64,000 bases of DNA from Artemisia argyi (taxonomy: Eukaryota > Streptophyta > Magnoliopsida > Asterales > Asteraceae). The position numbers and the translations under genes are program-made. The notes below the pieces were generated by a model. That model was given only the letters and a program-made list of their open reading frames with translations. It searched no databases and was not told the origin of the DNA. The stretch is from assembly GCA_030686995.1 (NCBI GenBank), contig CM060684.1:6345897-6409896 (forward strand), in the 5' to 3' direction. Shown here piece after piece: positions 12,899-23,232 of this stretch. How positions within the stretch are numbered: the first letter of the stretch is position 1; each line of letters begins with the position of its first letter.

Positions 12899-13194
12899 CT
12901 ACACTTCCATATTGTCCATGAGTTGATCATCACCAGTCTTCATATTCTTAACTTTCCATTTATCAGCCATATCCTTAACTTGGTTCGATTGTTTCACTTG
13001 TAGACCTGCCATTTTGAATCTTACTTGCTTATCATAAAAAAGTCTTTTATTTCTCTCACTCCATATGTGATACACACAAGCTGCTAAAACTAATCTTCTG
13101 ACTACACTCGCAATATTCTTGTTGCACTTCATTGAGCACATGCTCATCACAATTTCTTCCCATTCATATCCAAACTTACCCTGATCTAAGATAC
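12899..13194 (-). pseudogene. LINE reverse-transcriptase C-terminal fragment
   Basis: The minus-strand frame from 13150 to 12899 contains 'AACVYHIWSERNKRLF'. This is the signature of the C-terminal zinc-binding region (zf-RVT) of plant L1-type LINE ORF2 proteins, which precedes the 3' UTR. Only this end remains. It is cut at 13194/13195 by the LTR that starts there. It does not belong to the ORF1 fossil at 8983-9895 in a simple way, because the order along the minus strand is wrong. Confidence 0.7.
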
Positions 13195-13976
13195 TGTTAG
13201 AATATAAGAATCATGACAATCATATATACAGGTAAACACATATGCGGAAGCGTAGGAACATCTATAACACATAAGAGATTAACATAAATTAAATAGGAAC
13301 GTACCGTGGTGATTCTAGCCCGAACAAGAATCAAAAGAAATTGTCTTTAACAATATGAAAAACCCTAATTAGGGTTTATATGGATCAATGATTAACCCCT
13401 TACCGTTTTGTTAATCGATCCCTTGATAACAACAAAAGTATGTTGTTACCTCGTTCTTGTACACACAAACTAATACCGAATCAAATTAATTGCAAGATTA
13501 AACACAAATATATGTTTTGTAAAAACCAAAATCGAAATCCCTAGGGTTTAGGGATGTACGATCGGCCAAGGAAGAAAACAAGAAAGAAAACCAAACTTAG
13601 GGTATTGTGTGTGCACAAAAGATAAGAAAACAATGACCCTTGAGTTTGTATATATACTAGAGAATACTTGGTGAACAAGCAAAGGCAATGGGTTTCCCCT
13701 TGGGCCTTGATCGACCGGTCACACACCAAAGAAAGGTGTTCCGGATCCTTCTTGTTACGAAGTTTCAATCTAGTCCTTTTTGTTTCCTTTTAACGATAGT
13801 TAGTCCGTACATTTAATAACTAACGACCATTAGTCCTTAAACTTGTGTTATTAATAAATATATCTAACAATTAATATTTATTAATCTTTGACTCTCGTTT
13901 GTAATGTGTGCAATCCCGAGGTCTCGAGTTCGATACTAGACATTTAACTAATTAATATTTATCCAATATTCCAACA
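13195..13976 (-). repeat. LTR (3' LTR of a minus-strand Copia-like element), 782 bp
   Basis: Plus-strand ends are TGTTAGAATA and ATATTCCAACA, a good inverted pair (minus LTR begins TGTTGGAATATT and ends TTCTAACA). Immediately beyond the high-coordinate end is the complement of a polypurine tract: minus CCAAGTGGGAGC at 13977-13988. This fixes the orientation (minus) and the identity (3' LTR). The first five flanking bases on the left are GATAC. No second LTR was found. Confidence 0.75.
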
Positions 13977-16900
13977 GCTCCCACTTGGATATCTATTAAT
14001 AGTAAAATGACATTGGTTGGCGTCTTGCAACACTCCAATGCCCCCAGTTCAACTCGAGGTAGTTTTCCTGAAAAAACCTTTAATGATTCATCATTATTAT
14101 CATCCTTTTGTTTCTAATACTACGTTAATAAAGATATGGATCTTAGTCATTTTTTAATTAACAATTCTGTTTCTCGTTGTTTATAATTGAGCAAGATTAC
14201 CAAAACATCTGAACGTATTCCAGATAGACTTTTGGGTGTGCGCACACAAACATCTTGTCAACCCTACGAGGGGCCCAACAGTATTAAACTTCAAAACAAA
14301 TTTGAAGGAACAAATTCTTTCTTGACTACAAGAATAACCCATGGACTTTGCAACATTTCTGAAAACAACCCTTATAACTCCCTGTTACGGTGAGCGGTAG
14401 ATTGCTTCACAAAAATGCACTACATCCGTGACTCTTATCTGGTATCTCAAGTCTGAGGATAACAAATTCATGATTTACTTACTGACAAGATCCATAAAGT
14501 AAAATCATGCAGTTGGGATAAGTCCTATATTCAATTCATCGAATATCATGTGAAATTGGTATGTCAACGCATCAATATACTTTCAAGTATATTCTTAACC
14601 AATACTCAGATTTGTCTTAGTTTAATGATATTCCCATATCATTAATCGACAATGGACAATTTAGAATAATATTAGTTATTCACGGATTTTAAACATGCAA
14701 ATATAAGACACAATATATTATTAATGAAAACAAACGTACTAAGTACTTTAATTCATTATAAATAATAATTGCTTAATGTCCTTTATCCAAATACTAAATA
14801 GGTCAATGCATGATAATTCTAGTTAATGAATTTTGTCTCAAGTAATAACTTGTTGACAATTATGCCTCAAGTAATGACAATCATACTTGTTGACAAGGCA
14901 TTTATTTCATCTAACTATGATCTATCCGAATTTTGAGAATACTTCTTTCAAGAATTCAATAATTAAAATTCTTGTATGTGTAAATCCAATTATCTTGATA
15001 TAGCCACATAATTTTATCATAAATGGTGTGATATCCTCAATCACCAACTTATGACAATCAAACTTTCAAACCTTTTAAAGTTTAAAGTATTCTAATTCTT
15101 TTAATGTTTAATGCAACTATGCTCTTAGTTGAGCACAACTAGTTCTTATGAAATCCTTCATGACTAGTTATTGAGTGTCATCTCAATTAAACCAGCATCA
15201 TTGTATATTAAACACAATATGCTCTTTAAAATTTCCGTAAACTTAATATCCATAGTGTAATGTTTAGGAGCTATTCCAGGTTGAGGATCATTATTCTAAT
15301 TTCAAACATTTTCCATTAGAATATCTATTACACAAGTTATATAATAACCTTTAATTGGATATCAAATATTGTCAAATCATTTAAGCACTTAAGCATGATA
15401 CAACAATAATACAATGCACATGAAAATCATTCAGTCAAACTTAGATTTTATTCATGTACTATCTTTACAAATATGTATATCCATTTACTAAATGATATAT
15501 CATATTCTATTAGAATCATTTACCGCACATGTTTATTAAATAATAAACTTTTGTTCCAAGGTTGTATGTTTTATTTTCTAAATCTTTCACTTACAGTTTC
15601 ATTCCAAACTAAGTCTTAACATTTCACTTATATGGAATGTAACTTCTTATATGTTATACGACATATATGATTTAGTAAATCAAACATAATACTCCCACTA
15701 GCTTTCAGGAATACTTAGAAATTACCTTATTTTAATTATAAACCTAAACATAGATTTAATAATTTATCATAAGAATAATTTCCTAGATGCATGCATTTAT
15801 CCATTCATTGATTATTGCACTTTGTACACTTCCAAAGATTTTCTTGAATTCATAAACTCCTTTTGATTACTTATCGTCCTCGCTTAAGTAATTATTCAAG
15901 AAAGAGTTTTGATATTTCATTGTCAAATTTCATATTCATGAAATTAAGTATGACAATTACCATCTTTGTATCTCTAATGTGTTTTAGGAAAGAGTATTCA
16001 ATCATAGTTAATTGCTTAAGTATGATTAATAATCTTGTCATAAGACATGCATTAAGATATGTGTACAATTTTTGTCCATATGATTTCTACACAAAGATTT
16101 AAACCTCTAGGGTTACTTATCTTTGAATAAACTCATCTTCATTCTCTAACCATTAAGAATTAAGATAAATCAAATTTAAAATTTTAATATCTTTATGAAC
16201 AGCATCTCCAACATTCATAATATGAATAATTTACCCAATTCATTATTTTGGTAATACTACATCATATAATCGTCAGCATATTAATTAAATATCTGAGATA
16301 TCCAAGTGGATCTATGAATGAGAATTCCATCATCTTGAGATTTATCATTTACATGTTAAGCCTCATCATGATTTTAACTAGTGTGGTTTTAGAAGATTAT
16401 GTATCTTGTAATTCTATCTTTTCAAGATAAAATACTCCCACTTGCCTTTAGCAATATAGAGACTATCTATAACTACTTAGCAATTAGAGCAACAATCCAA
16501 TTTTCTCTTTTAGGACTTTACAAATACGCATTGATAGCTCTTTGTTAATAACCTTCACATAAGTAACTTAACAAATTTAGAACTTCAATTTTAAGACTTA
16601 ATGTGATTCATCACATTTCATAATTCAATAACGTCTTATTAATCTTCTAGGAGTCTAATTGAGTATATTCAAGCCATACTCAATTTCTAACCTTGATAAC
16701 TTTTAGAAGAATAGAAATCATAGTTATTTTCAATCAAACAATCTAATAAGAGTTTGATTCCCTAACTGAACATACCATCTATATGTGGTATTTCAATTAG
16801 AATTAATATTGTAAGAAGATCTAACAATATATATAAGATAACCATATTCCTGTTGGCATACCTATTTACCAACTAAATCAACTTAATGGTATAATAGTAT

Positions 16901-17111
16901 TTTCAAGCCAATTGCATGCTTTATAACCCAAGTACTTATTAATCAAGTCACTTCATGTTTATGTCTTATAAAACATAAACTTGTTATAATCCCACTATAC
17001 GTTATTAATCATTGATCAACTCAATGACTTCTTGTATATGTCTTAATTAAAAGACCATAACAAGCTAACGTCTTACTTAATTATAAGTCTTGTAATACTT
17101 AGAAGACTTCA

Positions 17112-17220
17112 TATTTATAACTATACAATAAAGTATAAACATGTATAATTAAAGTAATCATGAACACCATCATTTGGTTTCAATAATATTTTCAAGTTAA
17201 CACACTACTTTATTTATTTA
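17112..17220. repeat. 109-bp direct repeat, left copy
   Basis: By eye identical to 18085-18193, starting 'tatttataactatac' and ending 'tttatttattta'. The two copies flank an 864-bp insert. Confidence 0.9.
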
Positions 17221-18084
17221 CTAGCTAAAAGACCCGTGAAATTCACGGGTATTTTAAAGAAACGTTTAAGAGAAAATAGTTATTGGCGGTGCCTATTATG
17301 AAGTTAGAGGTTAGTTTGAAAAACATTTGAAAAGGCAAAGGTAAAGTATATAATTCGTACGTAATAATGAAGCAAAAATTAGATGAAACACAATAGTCAA
17401 ATGATAGAAAAAGAATGAAACCATCTTCAATCATATGTTTCTACAAACGCTGCATACGAATAAATGTAATTGGGATCATAATCTAACTCATCATATATAT
17501 CAGTTAGTTGCCAAAATCTGATATAAACATATCATATGGATATGTCATGTCTTAAAATTTTCGCAAAGAACTGCCTCGACTGCTCATGAGCTATTCTATA
17601 TTGAATAACGCAACGTTTTTGTTTTCCTTGTCACTAAGGCACAAATATGAAAATACATATATGTATGTTTAGGCCAAATTTGCAGACCCATAACATAAAC
17701 AGATACTTGTGCATCACACAATTAGCCGTTAGAAAGAAACACAATAGTTTATGCAATAATAAGTAGAAATTTCATACATATGAAACATATATGTATTACG
17801 CAATTAACATTATAAAACAACACATTAATATACAAATTGTAGTATATTACTCCAAGTGATTCTTAGCCTTACAAAACGAAAAGATAAAATACTTCATACT
17901 TTGTTGGCGCAAACATAGTGTTCTGGCATTGATATATGTTGCTAATTTTAACAACCACCGTGCATATCAAAAGAAAAACGAAATCATATCAATGGCGTAG
18001 ATGCTAAAATAATCAAGGAATTATGATATGTTGAATCTTTGCGCAAAAAATGGTTGATCAAAAAAAACAACGACGTCACTCTAG
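17221..18084 (-). mobile_element. Helitron-3'-end-like insert, 864 bp
   Basis: The low-coordinate end reads, on the minus strand, as a perfect short hairpin (arms ACCCGTGA/TCACGGGT, 17232-17250), then seven bases, then CTAG, then a host T. That is the hallmark 3' terminus of a Helitron (hairpin, CTRR, insertion before T). The other end is not the expected A|TC; instead the insert ends CTAG on the plus strand and is followed by the 109-bp repeat. No coding sequence is inside. A non-autonomous Helitron with unusual flanks is the best reading. Confidence 0.55.
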
Positions 18085-18193
18085 TATTTATAACTATACA
18101 ATAAAGTATAAACATGTATAATTAAAGTAATCATGAACACCATCATTTGGTTTCAATAATATTTTCAAGTTAACACACTACTTTATTTATTTA
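18085..18193. repeat. 109-bp direct repeat, right copy
   Basis: Copy of 17112-17220. The sequence then resumes with 'tgtcattctaag', the presumed original continuation. Confidence 0.9.
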
Positions 18194-20053
18194 TGTCATT
18201 CTAAGAATACATAATTATTGAAGTAGTATTATATTACTTCATGCATTTATGTCATTCCAATAATACATAAATATTAAAGCTGAAGTAGTATTTTTATTTG
18301 ACACATATGTTCTAATAGATGTCTAATTTAGAAACAGTAAATTATCCATGTTGGTCTCACGCATACATGGAAATTCACCTTGTTGTTAATATTTAGTCTG
18401 CGTCTCACGTTTACTAAATTTTAACACCAAGTGTTTCTTAGATTAGATGTATTAATCTAATTAGAATTATAATCTCTTACTTTGCAGTTAAGAGAATCTT
18501 TTAAATCATATTCTTATGTGTTGTACTTTGCACATAATGAAGATTTCTCCCACTTGTGCATGGTACAACACCATGTATCATATAAACAACACGCACGCGT
18601 TTGTTAATGTGAACAATATGATTTGTGTCATTAACATAACTTAGTAGATATAGAGTTTACTCAATCAATCAAGGAAACGTACATGACTATCCTTGAAAAT
18701 ATTAGTGTCTATATTTGGAAAGTAATTACCTTGAGATATTCAAAAGATAATCTAAGTTACAATCAAGACAATAAGTCTTGTAACTCCCACTGAATTAGAG
18801 AATATAGTAATAATCCCTTATTCAGTAATAAAAACACAATACTCCCACTGAATTTGACAACATTGTAAATGTTTCATTAATCAGTGAAAGGAAATAGTGT
18901 ACTTGTTTACTTTCCTACATCTTTTAAGAAAACTTATTCCAACAATTATATATAGGTTATAAAAGGATGTATTCTACTACATAAATGTGATTCATCACAT
19001 TCCAAACTATTAACTTGAAAAAACTGGGCATGCAATTTCTTCCTGTATAGATCTACCATTCCAACAATTGTATGTAGTATCTTTAAATAGTCAAATCAAA
19101 ACAACTAGCTTCTAATTTAATAACTCATAAAGTGCAAATAATCTTACTATTAAATTTTGCTATGAGTTATGTATTTAGAATTTAGACAATTCTAATCATC
19201 CTATTATACCTTTCTCATTCATGAAAAGGATTAGGATTTAAGTCTCACACTTCTCCTAATGGAAAGAAGACTATATTTATTCTTTTTGTAACATTGACTC
19301 TAACCAAAAACCCTAACGGGTGTAGATCAATTAAAAGAATAACATACGTTTACGGTTTTGAGTTGCATTAATACATTTAAAGAATTTACAAAATTCAATT
19401 TTAGTATTTTCGATAATTTATATTTCCAAGAAAATATAATACCCAAGGTTATATTCATATAACCAACTAATTTCTTGAAAATCTAGGATCCAACTTTACA
19501 TAGATTCCACCACATCAGTTGATCTGCTAGTGGTGAAAGTATAAACGATGGTAATCTGTCGAACAATTAATGATAAAAATACAGGAACTAAAGCAGAAAA
19601 CATATCATTTTCATGGTTCAACCGTTTTCTTAATAATATTTCTTTTATGCCATGTTTAAAACGTTAAATATAAGTATGTGTTGAACACGAGTTTAATAGT
19701 CTTATGTCTTAATGTATAAACCTTTGGTTCAAGTAGTTTTTTATTTTTTTTTCTCATCACTCACTGCAACACATATAGTCAAATCGAGAAAAATGTAATG
19801 AAGTTGACGTAACCAGTTCATGGCTGTTAAACAAAACATCTAAACTTAAGATACTTACGGTTTCGGAGATTATAATCGCAACTCACAAACTTCTACCGCT
19901 TGACCACTCGTATGCTATTTTTAATGGGGATGATATCTGCTTAAACAGGAAACTCGTGATCCACAAATCACATATTTAATTTTGATAGCAACAACAATCG
20001 GAATTATAATATTTATAAAATAGATTTTACACTAATAACATTGAGAAGACATA

Positions 20054-20055
<2 letters not shown>

Positions 20056-20093
<38 letters not shown>

Positions 20094-20180
20094 CGAAATG
20101 GAAACTGGACTGAAGATTCGAACTTGCGACCTCATACTTATAAGGAATAAAGCTTAGCCTTCAAACCAGCTGCAATTTCA
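20056..20180 (-). repeat. tRNA-like repeat ending in a poly-T run (minus strand)
   Basis: On the minus strand, an A-box-like stretch (around 'cagctggtttgaaggc') is followed by a B-box-like AGTTCGAATCT, a short body and a T-run of nearly 40 bases. Related to 7641-7740. Resembles plant SINEs with T-rich tails, though no target duplication was identified. Confidence 0.45.
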
Positions 20181-20534
20181 TGTTTCGTTCTCAAATTTAT
20201 TTATTGTTGTGTTAAAAATAAGCACCATACAATTTTCTTTTCTTGTCAAACACAAATAACAAGCCTTCTATGTGAAACAGAAACAAAACAGCCCGCTGCT
20301 TGAATTCAAGCTTGTAATATAATGACGGTTGCATAGGGCGTGCTGTAAAATGTTCATAGAGTTTGAATGTGAAAACATATCAACTACTTTGCACAAATTA
20401 ACAATGTTGTTATATGTTTAGTAAAAACATATCAACTCCCTTGGTTTCTCACAAAAGTTGACGTAAATAAGTAAAGTTCATAACCTTTCTAAAGATACCC
20501 ATAATTTCTTCTAGTTAAAATGTTTGTATTCCAT

Positions 20535-20587
<53 letters not shown>

Positions 20588-20823
20588 AGGCGTAAATGGA
20601 TGCTTAAGGAAGTTATTTAAATGTGAAATTTACAAAGATGTAAACTAACATCATTGAAGATTATCACTAGCTTTTGTTAATTTTCTAAACTCGATAAATA
20701 TTCAAAAAATGTATTATTTTCGGGTTGATAAATTTGAGTGCACTATTTCGTTAAGGAAATTATGGTTTTTAATGGTTTGGTCGATCAACTCACGTGACTT
20801 AGACAAATTAAAGAGCAAAAGTG

Positions 20824-20860
<37 letters not shown>

Positions 20861-20945
20861 GTAGCTTTTTTACTCGAACACGAGACCCACCACTTGTGAG
20901 ACTTCATTCTTAGCCAGCAAGCCACACACAGTCTCAAGTTTCATT
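20824..20945 (-). repeat. Second tRNA-like repeat ending in poly-T (minus strand)
   Basis: The minus strand reads 'tggcttgctggctaag', then 'gtgttcgagt' about 35 bases later, then a T-run of about 34. Same architecture as 20056-20180 with different sequence. Confidence 0.4.
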
Positions 20946-21319
20946 CTCAATATTTGCTATTTATTACGTTATATATGTCCATCTCAAGAGACTACAAATG
21001 CATTGATACTCTTGATTTATTTTGAATCGAAGTAGCATTTACTTGTGTCATCTAATAACAACCAAATTTTATTAGTGTTATAGTTTGCCCACTCAAACTT
21101 ACTAACGTTTCAAAATTATTTCATTCTTTTGAAATTGTGTAAAATTGGTGTGCTTAAAATTCCATATATACAGTATCATGTTGTAAGTAAACAATAAACA
21201 TTCATCTCTTAATGTAACTAATTCTAATTAACTTTATTTACAACCAATCAATGCATGACTGAATATAAAAAATAACTACGAAATAATAACTAAATTTAAG
21301 AAATGTTTTTTTTTTTACT

Positions 21320-21916
21320 CTAATAATAAAAGAAATTTACATTGAACTGGCCTGGGAATGGCTGCTGAACCGCAGGACAGTTCTGACCCCCTGGTGAACC
21401 TGCCAGTAACCCTTGCTGAACCTGACCACTTGCTGAACCTGCCATGAACCCCTGCTGAACCTGACTCCCTGCTGACCCTGCCATAAACTGTTCAGTTGAA
21501 CCCCCTGTAGGTCCAAACACACCTGTTGTGACCCCCGGTTGTAGAAACTGCCCCGCTAAGTGCTATTGGGCCATAGAATAAGATTGGGCCTGTGAAGGAC
21601 TAATGAAGCCTGGAGGACCATACGAATGTTGTGTGTGGCATGCAACATGGTTATGTGATCCAGTGAAGTTTGGCAAAGGTTGGTTATTAACAGATGCAAT
21701 ATTATTATTTATGCCATGAGTATTAAATTTAGCCAACAAACTTTGAAGAGTTGCAATATCAGTGGAAGTCAAAGCTGAAGATGATGCAATATCATGACCT
21801 CTAGGCAACGACACAGTAGCATTACCATGGACCTCGTTATGTAAAAACTTGAAATACTCACCAAAGTGGCAAGAACCATTATTAAAATTAAAGCATGGTT
21901 TTTGTACCTTGTCCAT
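21320..21916 (-). pseudogene. Copia-type gag fragment with a damaged CCCH zinc finger
   Basis: A single minus-strand frame runs from ATG at 21916 to 21320, interrupted by one in-frame TAG at 21563-21565. Near its start is a CCCH finger of the kind seen in Asteraceae Copia gag proteins (C-x7-C-x5-C-x3-H), but the third cysteine position is phenylalanine (CHFGEYFKFLH). A low-complexity middle follows, then a short repeat region after the stop with 'MAGSA..QVQQG' units. No protease, integrase or RT follows. The primer binding site and 5' LTR edge lie upstream at 22278-22340. Two lesions make it non-functional. Confidence 0.65.
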
Positions 21917-22079
21917 GGCAAGAACCCTTATGGTTTTAATAGGACTAATGTAACAGTAAGTGTATCAAGGATTATGGGTTGTAACAAAGGCACTACTTTA
22001 ACCAAGGAAACCAATGTCGACTACAACTGTCAACAAAGAAAAAGAAGAAAACAAAAACTTTAACACTTGAACCAACAAT

Positions 22080-22222
22080 GTCGACTGGTAATCACAAATA
22101 CCAACGGTCGAGGAAGTTATAAACACCACAAGTCAACTGGTAATCAAACAAATACCAACGGTTGACAAGAACAAGTAAGTTAGTCAATTGGTAATCAAAC
22201 AAAATACCAACGATCGACTAGA
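22080..22222. repeat. Three degenerate ~50-bp tandem repeats in the Copia leader
   Basis: Units contain 'gtcaactggtaatcaaac' and 'ataccaacggt' variants. They lie between the Copia gag start (21916) and its primer binding site (22278-22290), so they are in the element's 5' untranslated leader. Confidence 0.7.
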
Positions 22223-22277
22223 GAACAAAGTTTAAAAGGAACGGTTGTTTATGATTTTAGAGTATCGATTTTCTGGT

Positions 22278-22340
22278 GGCTGTGATACCATGAAGGTTTC
22301 TAATGTTTCGTATTTTATTCAATACTGAATATCTATTTTA
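22278..22340 (-). repeat. Copia primer binding site and remaining 5' LTR edge
   Basis: On the minus strand, TGGTATCACAGCC (22290-22278) resembles an initiator-Met-type primer binding site. The LTR edge begins on the plus strand at 22291 with TGAAGG (LTR 3' end CCTTCA on minus). The LTR cannot be followed convincingly past about 22340, where a possible Helitron left end begins. Confidence 0.5.
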
Positions 22341-23232
22341 TCTAATATTATAAGGTTTTGTACAAGTACTACTAAAGACGGAGCATTAAAAATTCGTTTA
22401 ATGCTCTGATGTGGATTACCTTATTTAGCTACAAAGTACAAGTCCAAACTTGCCGTCGGTATTTTTGTAAAGTGTTAAACACATTCAATAAAAACGCTCC
22501 ATCGTTTAATCCTCTCCTTCCTCTCCACGCAAATCAGTTTCGATTCCTCCCATTGACCTTCTTTCTCCACGCAAATCTATTTGTGTAAACTATTAATTAT
22601 GTTCATTAAAATTCCGTTTCAATTCCAATATATCAATTCTCCATTACGCTCTTCTAATACACGGAAGTGTTTCCATAAATCAAAAAAAGTCATTTGATGA
22701 TAAGAATCAAAATAATCACTTCCTTCTTACGTTTCGGATCCATGTATTTTTGTAAGTCGATTGATATAGTTGTTGATTTTGTTATTTTTTAAATGTGTAA
22801 GTTATTTGTTTTTTTATATTTTGTTTCAATTCAATTTCGTTTATAATTGTTTGTTGCATATGTTCTTTTATGCTGATTAATTATAGTATGTTCATAAATT
22901 ACTAAAGCCTTAAATAATTCACATTATAATCAATTTTGTATGAAACCCTAACAATTTTAGTATTTGGGGAAAATTGTGAAAAAATGGGGAAAATGATTTT
23001 CGTATGCAATAATAATGAATTTGTGGTAAATTGGTTGAAAATGGGGAAAATAGTTATAAATATTAAAATAATTTGTATGATGATCAGAACAATTAGGAGA
23101 ATACTTTCCTTATTTATATGAATTTAGACTTTCCTAAATGTAGTTACAATTCTGTCTATATAATGTATGTAATTTGTATTTTCTTTACCACATTAGCCTT
23201 TCAAATTATCACTTTCAACAAGCATAACAGCC
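22341..23232 (+). other. Upstream region of the RPA-like gene, possible Helitron left end
   Basis: No open reading frame of note. At 22341 the sequence reads A|TCTAATATTATAAGG, which fits the A|TC rule for a Helitron 5' end and is followed by 'actactaaagacgg', a composition common at plant Helitron 5' ends. A short inverted repeat lies at about 22381-22410. The assignment is tentative. Confidence 0.3.

Larger units (their letters stand above)
13977..19560 (-). mobile_element. Noncoding internal region of the truncated minus-strand LTR element
   Basis: About 5.5 kb of AT-rich sequence without any gag or pol frame follows the 3' LTR. It contains at least five further copies of the polypurine-like motif (plus-strand CTCCCACT near 15692, 16435, 18547, 18785 and 18842). 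Multiplied polypurine tracts in the noncoding 3' region are known from Sireviruses (Ty1/copia), which suggests that group. The upper boundary and the 5' LTR are missing, so the endpoint is approximate. Interrupted at 17221-18084. Confidence 0.5.
19561..21319. other. Intergenic with long homopolymers and tRNA-like repeats
   Basis: No gene. Contains A-runs at about 20056-20092 and 20824-20857, a T-run at about 20539-20583, and two tRNA-like segments listed separately. Confidence 0.6.
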
